Source: Paraburkholderia phytofirmans PsJN
Lineage (GTDB): Bacteria; Pseudomonadota; Gammaproteobacteria; Burkholderiales; Burkholderiaceae
Assembly (NCBI RefSeq): GCF_000020125.1
Contig: NC_010676.1
Coordinates: forward strand, 3,162,001 to 3,226,000
Direction of reading: 5' to 3'
Length of the DNA: 64,000 bases
Under the pieces are notes generated by a model. It was not told where the DNA came from and did no database searches. It saw only the letters and a program-made list of their open reading frames with translations. The position numbers and the translations under genes are program-made. Positions 1 through 12,623 of the stretch are shown one piece after another; position 1 is the stretch's first letter, and every line of letters begins with the position of its first letter.

Positions 1-355
1 ACATCCTGTTCTTCGAAAAGGCGACCGAATCGCGCGACAACGTGATCCTCGTCGCGATCAATCTGGACCCGTTCAACGAACAGGGCGCGGATATCGAATT
101 GTCGTGGGAGACTTTCCAGAAATGGAATCTGCACGATCATGGCCCGCTGGAAGTCACCGACCAGATGACCGGCGCCCGCTTCGAATGGCACGGCCGCTGG
201 CAGCACGTCCAGCTCGGGTCGGGCCAGCCGTTCTCGATCTGGCGCATCGCGCCGCTCGGCGGCCTGCCCGCAGACCGGCCGGATGAAGCCGACAGCGACT
301 CCGACAGCGTTCATCACGCAGACGCTGGCAACCCAACCTCAACGGAAGGTGCGAC

Positions 356-359
<4 letters not shown>
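1..359 (+). CDS. glgE: alpha-1,4-glucan:maltose-1-phosphate maltosyltransferase, C-terminal fragment
   Basis: Open from the window edge (frame starting at base 3) with no start codon inside, so this is the 3' end of a longer gene. The visible ~118 residues (ESRDNVILVAINLDPFNEQ, then a beta-rich stretch including GARFEWHGRWQHVQL) match the C-terminal beta-sandwich domain of GlgE, the GH13_3 enzyme that transfers maltose from maltose-1-phosphate to alpha-glucan. The catalytic barrel lies outside the window. The acidic tail (DEADSDSDSVHH) looks unstructured. Its stop overlaps the start of the treS-maltokinase gene by 4 bases, which implies translational coupling with the enzyme that makes its substrate. 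The family call rests on domain resemblance plus this context. Confidence 0.8.
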
Positions 360-3812
<3,453 letters not shown>

Positions 3813-3820
<8 letters not shown>

Positions 3821-6023
3821 GCATGATCCGGCCGTAGGCCTCCAACCGCTAGATATCGACGCGCTCGTTGAAGCGCGCCACCCCGATCCTTTCTCGCAAC
3901 TCGGGATGCATCAGACGGACGCAGGTCCAGTGGTGCGCGCTCTGTTGCCGAACGCCGCGCACGTCAGCGTGATTGCGCGCGCCGACGGTGCGCTGCTAGG
4001 CGAACTCGAACAATTGCGGCCGGGGCTGTTTGCCGGCCGCGTCACGACTGCGGCGCCGTACCGTTTGCGGATCGACTGGCATGGCGTGGTGCAGGAAATC
4101 GAGGACACCTATTCGTTCGGCCCGGTTCTCGGCGACGAGCCGCTTGGCCGGCTCGCCGGTGGCGATCCGTATGCGGTGCTCGAATGCCTCGGCGCGCATC
4201 CGATGGAATTTGAGGGCGTGCCGGGTGTGCGCTTCGCCGTGTGGGCGCCGAACGCACGGCGCGTTTCGGTGGTAGGCGACTTCAACGCGTGGGACGGCCG
4301 CCGTCATCCGATGCGGCTGCGCCATCAGGCCGGCGTGTGGGAATTGTTCGTGCCGCGCGTCGGGCCGGGCACGCGCTACAAATACGAGCTGCTGTCGCGC
4401 GATGGTCATCCGCTGCCGTTGAAAGCCGATCCGTGCGCGATGCAGACGGAGAAGCCGCCAGGCACTGCGTCGATCGTGGCGCATGTCGACGAGATCGAAC
4501 AGTTTCCGTGGACCGATCACGAATGGATCCAGTCGCGCGCCAGCAAGCAGACGCCGCGCTCGCCGATCTCGATCTACGAAGCGCATGCGGAATCCTGGCT
4601 GCGCGTCGCGGAACAAGGTCAGCGCGGACTCGATTGGGATGAACTCGCGGAGCGGATGATTCCGTACGTGAAAAGCATGGGCTTCACGCACGTGGAGTTC
4701 ATGCCGATTGCCGAGCACCCGTTCGGCGGATCGTGGGGTTATCAGCCGCTCGGGCAGTTTGCGCCATCGGCGCGCTTCGGCAAGCCCGAACAGTTCGCGA
4801 GATTCGTCGATAAGGCGCACGAAGCCGGACTCGGCGTGATTCTCGATTGGGTGCCCGCGCACTTTCCGAACGACGCGCACGGCCTGATCGACTTTGACGG
4901 CACGCCGCTCTACGAGCACGCCGACCCGCGCGAAGGCTATCACCAGGACTGGAACACGATGATCTACAACCTCGGCCGCAACGAGGTGAGCGCGTTCCTG
5001 GTCGCTTCGGGGCTGGCGTGGCTGAAGCGCTATCACGTCGACGGTCTGCGCGTGGACGCGGTCGCCTCGATGCTGTATCGCGACTATTCGCGCGCGGCCG
5101 GCGAGTGGGTGCCGAATATTTACGGCGGCCGCGAGAACCTCGAATCGATCGCATTCCTCAAGCGCCTGAATCATGAAGTCGGCTACGTGCCGGGCGCACC
5201 GGGCGCGATCACGATCGCCGAGGAATCGACCGCATGGCCGGGCGTGACGGCGCGCGTGGAAGACGGCGGGCTCGGTTTCCAGTTCAAGTGGAACATGGGC
5301 TGGATGCACGACACGCTGCACTACATGGAAGAAGATCCGGTCTACCGTCAATACCATCACCACAACATGACGTTCGGGATGGTGTACGCGTATTCGGAGC
5401 GCTTCGTGCTGCCGCTTTCGCACGACGAAGTGGTGCACGGCAAGGGCTCGCTGCTCGGCAAGATGCCCGGCGACAGGTGGCAGAAGTTCGCCAACCTGCG
5501 CGCGTACTTCGGTTTCATGTGGACGCATCCGGGCAAGAAGCTGCTGTTCATGGGCGGCGAATTCGGCCAGATGGCGGAATTCGATCACGATACGTCGCCG
5601 CATTGGCATCTGCTCGACGATTCGAACCATCACGGCGTGCAAAAGCTGGTGCGCGACCTGAACCGGCTGTACAGCGAGGAGCCCGCGCTGCATCTGCTCG
5701 ATTGCGAGCCAGGCGGCTTCGAATGGCTGATCGGCGACGACAGCGGCAACAGCGTATTCGCCTATCGGCGCACCGACGGCGCGGGCCGCGAAGTGGTCGT
5801 GGTCTGCAATATGACGCCGGTGCCGCGAGTCGGTTACCGGATCGGCATGCCGCGCGGCGGACGCTGGTCGGAAGTGCTCAATACGGACGCCGGCGTGTAC
5901 GGCGGCTCGAACATGGGCAACGGCGGCCTGATTCATACCGACGAGCAATCGAGCCACGGCTGGCCGAATTCCGCTTCGCTCACGCTGCCGCCGCTTGCGA
6001 CGATCGTATTGCGCGCGGAGTAA
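3813..6023 (+). CDS. glgB: 1,4-alpha-glucan branching enzyme
   Basis: 736 residues, normal length for bacterial GlgB with the extra N-terminal domain. The order is an N1 beta domain (~1-115), a CBM48 domain (~130-230, including [20 protein letters not shown]), the GH13 barrel, and a C-terminal all-beta domain. Catalytic residues are Asp415 in [12 protein letters not shown], Glu470 in [12 protein letters not shown] and Asp538 in [12 protein letters not shown]. It introduces alpha-1,6 branches into the glucan extended by GlgE. The ATG overlaps the end of treS by 8 bp and is preceded by GAGGG. About 110 bp separate it from glgX, the loosest junction in this part of the operon. Confidence 0.97.
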
Positions 6024-6133
6024 CGAAGGACGAGCGGTGAAGCGAGCGCGCGGCGTGCGAAATTTTCGCGCCGCGCGCTCGTTGCATGAAGACCCACGAT
6101 AGCGTTCAACAATCAGAACAAGGAAGGGGAATC

Positions 6134-8353
6134 ATGTCGCATGCAATGCCCGACCGGCTTCTGCCCGGTTCGCCCTATCCGCTCGGCGCTAGCTGGGATG
6201 GCCTCGGCGTCAACTTTGCAGTGTTCTCGGCGAACGCGCAAAAAATCGAGCTTTGCCTGTTCGATCCCACCGGCCGCAAGGAAATCCGCCGCTACACGCT
6301 GCCCGAATGCACTGACGAAGTCTGGCACGGCTACCTGCCGAATGCGCATCCGGGCACCGCCTACGGGTTTCGCGCGCACGGCCCGTATCAGCCGCAGCAT
6401 GGGCATCGCTTCAACCCGCACAAGCTGTTGCTCGATCCGTATGCGCGCAAACTGGTCGGACAATTTCGCTGGTCGGATGCGCTGTTCGGTTATCGCGTGC
6501 ATTCGAATCGCGCGGACCTTTCCATCGACCGGCGCGATTCGGCGCCGGCCATGCCGAAGTGCGTGGTGATCGATGAAGCGTTTGACTGGTCGCACGATAA
6601 ACGGCCGAACGTGCCGTGGGGCGAAACCATTGTCTACGAGACGCATGTGCGCGGCGCCTCGATGTTGCGCGCCGATTTGCGTCAGCATGAACGCGGCACC
6701 TTCGCGGCGCTGTCTTCGCCGGAGTTCATCGAGCATCTGCTGAAACTCGGCGTGACCGCGGTCGAACTGCTGCCCGTGCACGCGTTTCTCAACGACCGCT
6801 TTCTGGTGGAGCGCGGGCTGCGCAACTACTGGGGGTACAACACGGCGGCATTTTTCGCACCGGAGCCCTCGTATCTGAGCACGCACCGGCTCGACGAAAT
6901 GCGCATCGCCGTGCGTCAGTTGCACGCGGCCGGCATCGAGGTGATTCTCGACGTGGTCTACAACCACACCTGCGAAGGCAACGAAATGGGGCCGACCGTG
7001 TCGTGGCGCGGCCTCGACAACGCCAGCTATTACCGTCTGATTCCCGGCGACGAACGTCACCATATCAACGACACGGGTTGTGGCAACACCGTCAATCTGC
7101 CGCATCCGCGCGTGCTGCAAATGGTGATGGATTCACTGCGCTACTGGTCGACCGCGTTCAATATCGACGGCTTCCGTTTCGATCTGGGCGTCACGCTCGG
7201 CCGCGAGCAGCACGGTTTCGATCCCGGTTCCGGTTTCTTCGACGCGTTGCGCCAAGACCCGATCCTGTCGCAGCGCAAGCTGATTTCCGAGCCTTGGGAC
7301 ATCGGTCCGGGCGGTTATCAGCTAGGCAATCATCCGCCGGGATTCAGCGAATGGAACGACCGTTTTCGCGACACGGTGCGACGTTTCTGGCGCGGCGACG
7401 CCGGCTTGCGTCCCGACCTTGCCGCGCGGTTGACCGGCTCGGCGGACCTCTTCAACCGGCGCGCGAGAAAGCCGTGGGCATCGGTCAATTTTGTCACGTC
7501 GCACGACGGTTTTACGTTAGCCGATGTCACCGCTTACGAGCAGAAACACAACGAAGCCAATCGCGAAGACAACAACGACGGCCACAATGAAAACTGCAGC
7601 CGCAACTGGGGCGTGGAAGGCCCGACCGACGACCCCGCGATTCTCGCCACGCGAAAACGTGTGGCGCGCTCGCTGATCGCCACGCTGCTGATGGCGCTCG
7701 GCACGCCCATGGTGCTGGCCGGCGACGAATCGCTGCGCACGCAGAACGGCAACAACAACGCCTATTGCCAGGACAACGAAATTTCGTGGATCGACTGGGA
7801 ACGGGCAAATTCGCCGGACGGGCAGCAGATGACCGCGTTCGTCGCGCGGGTGATCGCGCTGCGCAAGCAACATCCGCTGCTGCGCGAAACGCGCTTTCTG
7901 TTCGGCGATCGTGAAGTGTTGCCGGGCCTGTTCGATGTCGGCTGGTTCGACGAACACGGCGACCCGCTCACCATTGAGGCCTGGCAGGACCCCGAAGGCC
8001 GCGCGTTCACGCTGCGCCGCGCGGGTCCAGGTTTAAACGGCGAAACAGAAGTATTGTTGATGATGCTTAACGCCAACGAAGAAACACTGCGTTTTACGCC
8101 GCCCGCCCCGCACCTGGAATGGCACGTGCTGTTAGACACTGCTGAGCCGGAGAGCGCGCCGCATCGGCTGGCGGTTGGGGAGGTCGAAGTGGCCGCCCAT
8201 AGCCTGGTGATGCTGGCTGCGCAACCGGTGGGCGAAGCGGATTGGCAAGCGGGCTGGAAGGCCGGTGCGCAGCACGGACCGCGGCTTCTGACTGCGCTGC
8301 CGCCCGATCCGGGTGCGCATCCGCCCAGCAGCGATACGTCGCCGACCACTTAG
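6134..8353 (+). CDS. glgX: glycogen debranching enzyme (isoamylase type)
   Basis: About 739 residues from the chosen ATG (MSHAMPDRLL). I prefer this start to an in-frame ATG at 6086 because a strong purine-rich ribosome site (AGGAAGGGGA) lies just upstream and homology to GlgX begins at LLPGSPYPLGASWDGLGVNF. An N-terminal CBM48-like domain is followed by a GH13_11 barrel with Asp350 in DGFRFDLGV, Glu386 in ISEPWDIGPGG and Asp458 in VTSHDGFTLAD, and by NNAYCQDNEISWIDW. It hydrolyses alpha-1,6 branches, releasing linear malto-oligosaccharides that the TreYZ/MalQ enzymes encoded downstream can use. The C-terminal ~25 residues are Pro-rich and probably disordered. Confidence 0.95.
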   Translation: MSHAMPDRLLPGSPYPLGASWDGLGVNFAVFSANAQKIELCLFDPTGRKEIRRYTLPECTDEVWHGYLPNAHPGTAYGFRAHGPYQPQHGHRFNPHKLLLDPYARKLVGQFRWSDALFGYRVHSNRADLSIDRRDSAPAMPKCVVIDEAFDWSHDKRPNVPWGETIVYETHVRGASMLRADLRQHERGTFAALSSPEFIEHLLKLGVTAVELLPVHAFLNDRFLVERGLRNYWGYNTAAFFAPEPSYLSTHRLDEMRIAVRQLHAAGIEVILDVVYNHTCEGNEMGPTVSWRGLDNASYYRLIPGDERHHINDTGCGNTVNLPHPRVLQMVMDSLRYWSTAFNIDGFRFDLGVTLGREQHGFDPGSGFFDALRQDPILSQRKLISEPWDIGPGGYQLGNHPPGFSEWNDRFRDTVRRFWRGDAGLRPDLAARLTGSADLFNRRARKPWASVNFVTSHDGFTLADVTAYEQKHNEANREDNNDGHNENCSRNWGVEGPTDDPAILATRKRVARSLIATLLMALGTPMVLAGDESLRTQNGNNNAYCQDNEISWIDWERANSPDGQQMTAFVARVIALRKQHPLLRETRFLFGDREVLPGLFDVGWFDEHGDPLTIEAWQDPEGRAFTLRRAGPGLNGETEVLLMMLNANEETLRFTPPAPHLEWHVLLDTAEPESAPHRLAVGEVEVAAHSLVMLAAQPVGEADWQAGWKAGAQHGPRLLTALPPDPGAHPPSSDTSPTT

Positions 8354-8493
8354 GCAGCGGCGCCGCGACCCGACAGCATGCGGGCCGCGTTATTGCGCGT
8401 TGTCGTTGTACGCGTTGTGCGTTGTCATAGGCAGCGTGGGCGCGAGCGACGCGCGACACGCGGCTCGAAAGCAAAACTGAATGGTGACGAATC

Positions 8494-10416
8494 ATGTCCG
8501 AAAGTCCGATTGATCCTCATGCGCACCATCACGCGCATTGTTTGCCGTTCGGCGCGCAGTTGGTAGGCGCGGCGGGGGCGAAGCCGCGCACTCGGTTTCG
8601 CTTCTGGGCGCCTTCCTGTCAACACGTCCAGGTGGAAATCGAAAACGGCCCCGCTCAAGGCGCGCACGATATGACGCCCACCGGCAACGGCTGGTTCGAA
8701 GCAAGCGTCGACGGCGGCGCGGGCACGCTTTACCGCTTCCGGCTGGATGGCGAGCACGCGGTGCCCGATCCGGCGTCGCGTTTTCAGCCGCAAGACGTGC
8801 ATGGGCCGAGCGAAGTCATCGATCCGCGCGCCTACCGTTGGGAACATACGAACTGGCACGGCCGGCCTTGGGAAGAAACGGTGTTGTACGAGTTGCACGT
8901 CGGCGCGATGGGCGGTTATGCGGGCGTGCAGAAGCGGCTGCCGGAACTCGCCGCGCTCGGCGTCACCGCCATCGAATTGATGCCGTTGAACGACTTTCCC
9001 GGCAAGCACAACTGGGGCTATGACGGCGTGTTGCCGTATGCGCCCGATTCCGCTTACGGCCGCCCCGAAGAACTGAAGGCGTTGATCGACACCGCGCATG
9101 GCCTCGGCCTGATGGTGTTTCTCGACGTGGTCTACAACCACTTCGGCCCGGACGGCAACTATCTGCATGAATACGCCCGCTCGTTTTTCCGTGAAGGCAC
9201 GCACACGCCGTGGGGCCCCGCGATCGACTTCGAGCGCAACGAAGTGAGCGACTTCTTCACGGATAACGCCGTCTACTGGATCAACGAATATCGGCTCGAC
9301 GGCCTGCGTTTCGACGCGGTGCACGCCATCGACAACCACACCTGGCTGCGCGAATTGTCCGACCATATCCGCGCCAAGGTGCAGCATGGCCGGCACGTGC
9401 ATCTGGTGCTGGAAAACGAGCACAACAGCGCGAGCCTGCTCGAAACGCATTTCGACGCGCAATGGAACGACGACGCGCACAACACGCTGCACGTTCTGCT
9501 GACCGGCGAAACCGAAGGTTATTACCACGCGTACGAAGATCAGCCGATCCAGCGTCTTGCGCGCGTGCTGTCGGAAGGCTTCGCGTATCAGGGCGACCCG
9601 TCGCCGATTCACGACGGCAAGCCGCGCGGCGAAGCAAGCGGTCATTTGCCGCCCACTTCGTTCGTGATGTTTTTGCAGAACCACGATCAGATCGGCAACC
9701 GCGCATTCGGCGAGCGCCTGCGCAAACTGACCTCGGACGACGCATTGCGCGCCGCCACCGGCCTGCTGCTGCTGTCGCCGCAAATCCCGCTGCTTTTCAT
9801 GGACGAGGAATACGGCTCCACGCAGCCGTTCCTGTTCTTCACCGACTACACCGGCGATCTCGCCGACGCGGTCCGCGAAGGACGGCGCCGCGAATTCGCG
9901 CGCTTTTCCTCGTTCAGCGACGAGAAACGCCGCGCCCAGATTCCCGATCCAAACGACGTGAAGACGTTTGCGGCCTCATCGCCGCCGGCGTCGCACGAAG
10001 CAGCGAAGCGCGACAGCGATGAAGCAAAAGACCGGCTCGACTGGATGCATTTCTATAAATCCGCGCTGGCGGTGCGCGCCAAGTTGATCACCCCGCGTCT
10101 GCAGCATAGCAAGTCGTGCGGCGTAACCGTGCTGACCGCGGCGAACGGCGGCGACGCCAATGCGCTGATCGCGCGCTGGAAACTCTGCGATGGGGAGACG
10201 TTGTCGGTCGCGCTGAATCTCTCGAAAGAGAGCGTGGCGTGCACTGAGATTCCCGCCGGCAAAGTGATTTTCGAAACGCCGCCGCGCGTGCGCGAACAGG
10301 TCGAGGTCAAGGTTTTGCCGCCCTACGCATTCGTCGCATGGCTGACCGGCGACGTCTGCGGCTACGCCATCGGCCACGATGCTCGCATCGCGGGACAACA
10401 GGAGCGCCACGCGTGA
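8494..10416 (+). CDS. treZ: malto-oligosyltrehalose trehalohydrolase
   Basis: 640 residues. The N-terminal part (~20-110) has the beta domain starting RFRFWAPSCQHVQVEIENGP, followed by the GH13_10 barrel with Asp274 in DGLRFDAVHAIDN, Glu307 in LVLENEHNS and Asp398 in LQNHDQIGNRAFGE. It releases free trehalose from maltooligosyl-trehalose made by TreY. The HFGPDGNYLHEY motif is typical of the family. It is ~140 bp downstream of glgX and overlaps malQ by 4 bp (GTGA). The ribosome site before the ATG is weak (GGTGA). The C-terminal domain has a Ser/Ala/Asp-rich insertion at ~490-510 that is probably a loop. Confidence 0.95.
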   Translation: MSESPIDPHAHHHAHCLPFGAQLVGAAGAKPRTRFRFWAPSCQHVQVEIENGPAQGAHDMTPTGNGWFEASVDGGAGTLYRFRLDGEHAVPDPASRFQPQDVHGPSEVIDPRAYRWEHTNWHGRPWEETVLYELHVGAMGGYAGVQKRLPELAALGVTAIELMPLNDFPGKHNWGYDGVLPYAPDSAYGRPEELKALIDTAHGLGLMVFLDVVYNHFGPDGNYLHEYARSFFREGTHTPWGPAIDFERNEVSDFFTDNAVYWINEYRLDGLRFDAVHAIDNHTWLRELSDHIRAKVQHGRHVHLVLENEHNSASLLETHFDAQWNDDAHNTLHVLLTGETEGYYHAYEDQPIQRLARVLSEGFAYQGDPSPIHDGKPRGEASGHLPPTSFVMFLQNHDQIGNRAFGERLRKLTSDDALRAATGLLLLSPQIPLLFMDEEYGSTQPFLFFTDYTGDLADAVREGRRREFARFSSFSDEKRRAQIPDPNDVKTFAASSPPASHEAAKRDSDEAKDRLDWMHFYKSALAVRAKLITPRLQHSKSCGVTVLTAANGGDANALIARWKLCDGETLSVALNLSKESVACTEIPAGKVIFETPPRVREQVEVKVLPPYAFVAWLTGDVCGYAIGHDARIAGQQERHA

Positions 10417-12623
10417 CTACCCGACGCAATCACGACACGATCGTCACTCTTGCCTCGCGCGCCGGCTTCGAGGTGGAGTGGCAGGATGCGCACCATACGA
10501 CGCAGCATGTGCCTGAAAGCACACTCGCCGCCCTGCTCGCGCGGATGGGTTTGCCGTGCGGCAACGCCACGGAAATCCGCCACAGCGCCGCCGCATTGGA
10601 AGCCGAATTGTCAGGCCGCAAACTGCCGCCGCTGATGACCGCGGAAGTCGGACGCGGCATCGCCTTGCCCATTGCGGCGATCAAATCCGGCAGCCACTAT
10701 CGGATCGAACTGGAAAGCGGCTCGATCATCGACGGCCGGTTTACGGCGCCCAAAGGCGAAGAAGCCCTGCTCGCACCCATCGACGAAGCCGGCTATCACA
10801 CGCTCGTAATCCACGAACAACGCATCACGCTGGCCGTGGCGCCGCCGCGCTGCTATACGGTCGCCGACGCCTGGCGCACGTTGCATAACGACGCAAGCGG
10901 CGACGACACGCCCGCGCCGCCGCTCTGGGGCATCGCCGCGCAGTTGTACGGCTTGCGCCGCACCGGCGACGGCGGCATCGGCGACTATTCGGCGCTCGCG
11001 CAAATCGCCGTGGAAAGCGCGAAGCGTGGCGCGCACGCGCTCGCCGTCAGTCCGACCCATGCGATGTTCAGCGCGGAGCCGGAGCGCTTCAGTCCGTACT
11101 CGCCGTCGTCGCGTTTGTGGTTGAACGTCACGCACATCGATCCCGCCGCCGTGTTCGGCGCGGATGCGGCGCATGCCGCGCTCGAAGCTGCCCAGGCTAG
11201 CGATGCATGGTCGAAACTCGAACGCTTGCCGCTGATCGACTGGCCGAACGCGGTCGTGCTGAAGCTGAAGGTTTTGCGCGCGCTATACGAGCAATTCTGC
11301 GAACACGAGCGCGCGCAACAGACGCCACGCGCGCTGGAGTTTCACGGCTTCTGCGAACGCGCCGGGCGCGCGCTCGAAGATCACGCGCGCTTCGAAGCGT
11401 TGCAGGCGGCGCAACTCTCGCAAGAAGGTGGCAACGGACATTGGCGCAACTGGCCCGAGGCATTGCGCGATCCGCGTAGCCCGGAAGTCGAAGCCTTCGC
11501 CGAGGCCAACCGTCACGAGGTCGATTTCCATCTGTTCCTGCAATGGCTGGCCGCCAAGGGTTTGTCGCATGCGCAACACGTCGCGCACGACGCCGGCATG
11601 GCCGTCGGCCTGATCGCCGATCTCGCGGTGGGATGCGATAGCGCCGGCAGTCACGCATGGTCGTATCGCGACGACATGCTGCAGGGCGTGTCGGTCGGCG
11701 CGCCCCCGGACCTGTTCAACCAGGCCGGTCAGGCGTGGGGACTCACCACGTTTTCGCCGCGTGCAATGCGCACCCAAGGCTTCTCCGCATTCATCGACAT
11801 GTTGCGCGCGGCGTTCGCGCATGCCGGCGGCATCCGCATCGATCACATTCTCGGCTTGCGGCGGCTGTGGCTCGTGCCGGAAGGCGAAAGCGCGCGTAAC
11901 GGCGCTTATTTGCGCTATCCGCTCGAAGACCTGCTGCGCCTGATCGCGCTCGAATCGTGGCGGCATCGCGCGATCGTGATCGGCGAAGATCTCGGCACGG
12001 TGCCACCAGGCTTTCGCGAGCGGCTCGAAGAGCACGGCATCGCCGGCATTCGCGTGCTGTGGTTCGAGGGCGCGCACGACGGCAAAGGATTCAAGCCGCC
12101 GTCCGACTGGGACCGCAATGCGGTCGGCACCACGACCACGCACGATCTGCCGACGGTCGCCGGCTGGTGGCGCGGCAGCGACATCACCTGGCGCAACAAG
12201 ATCGGCCAGACGATGGCGCGCGCCGACGGCCGCGATCCTGAGGAAGCCGCTCAGGAAGAGCGCGCGAAGGATCGCGCCGAGTTGTGGCGAGCTTTCCAGC
12301 TAGCGGGCGTGGCCGCGCCCGATGTGCCCGCGCCGCCGCCCGACAGCGCGCCCGTGGACGAAGCGCTCGCCTTCGTCGCCGCAACGCCCGGCCCGCTGGT
12401 GACGTTTCCGCTCGAGGATTTGCTCGCGCAAGTCGAGCAGCCGAATCTGCCCGGCTCGATCGACGAGCATCCGAACTGGCGCCGCCGTGTAAGCGTGCCG
12501 ATCGATGAACTGTTCGATGACGACACGTTCTGTGACCGGCTGCTCGCGGTGGATCGCGCGCGCCGCGCCGCGACCGCCCCGCTTCCTTCCGCCAACGCTT
12601 CTTCGGAGCCTGATACGCCATGA
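10413..12623 (+). CDS. malQ: 4-alpha-glucanotransferase (amylomaltase)
   Basis: 736 residues from a GTG start (VTTRRNHDTIVTLASRAGFE). A longer in-frame reading from 10338 would run far into treZ and gives an Arg-rich, non-homologous leader. The GTG overlaps the treZ stop and has AGGAGCG upstream, so I place the start here. GH77 family: Asp477 in IRIDHILGLRRLW, Glu525 in VIGEDLGTVPPG and Asp578 in TTTHDLPTVAGWW. It transfers glucan segments between malto-oligosaccharides, probably feeding both GlgE-pathway maltose and TreY. The N-terminal ~140 residues are an extra beta domain seen in long MalQ forms. It overlaps treY by 4 bp (ATGA). Confidence 0.95.
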   Translation: MTTRRNHDTIVTLASRAGFEVEWQDAHHTTQHVPESTLAALLARMGLPCGNATEIRHSAAALEAELSGRKLPPLMTAEVGRGIALPIAAIKSGSHYRIELESGSIIDGRFTAPKGEEALLAPIDEAGYHTLVIHEQRITLAVAPPRCYTVADAWRTLHNDASGDDTPAPPLWGIAAQLYGLRRTGDGGIGDYSALAQIAVESAKRGAHALAVSPTHAMFSAEPERFSPYSPSSRLWLNVTHIDPAAVFGADAAHAALEAAQASDAWSKLERLPLIDWPNAVVLKLKVLRALYEQFCEHERAQQTPRALEFHGFCERAGRALEDHARFEALQAAQLSQEGGNGHWRNWPEALRDPRSPEVEAFAEANRHEVDFHLFLQWLAAKGLSHAQHVAHDAGMAVGLIADLAVGCDSAGSHAWSYRDDMLQGVSVGAPPDLFNQAGQAWGLTTFSPRAMRTQGFSAFIDMLRAAFAHAGGIRIDHILGLRRLWLVPEGESARNGAYLRYPLEDLLRLIALESWRHRAIVIGEDLGTVPPGFRERLEEHGIAGIRVLWFEGAHDGKGFKPPSDWDRNAVGTTTTHDLPTVAGWWRGSDITWRNKIGQTMARADGRDPEEAAQEERAKDRAELWRAFQLAGVAAPDVPAPPPDSAPVDEALAFVAATPGPLVTFPLEDLLAQVEQPNLPGSIDEHPNWRRRVSVPIDELFDDDTFCDRLLAVDRARRAATAPLPSANASSEPDTP

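Noticed and set aside
3996..5957. 653-codon open frame on the minus strand opposite glgB
   Set aside because: Arg/His-rich antisense frame typical of high-GC genes; glgB on the plus strand has all catalytic motifs.
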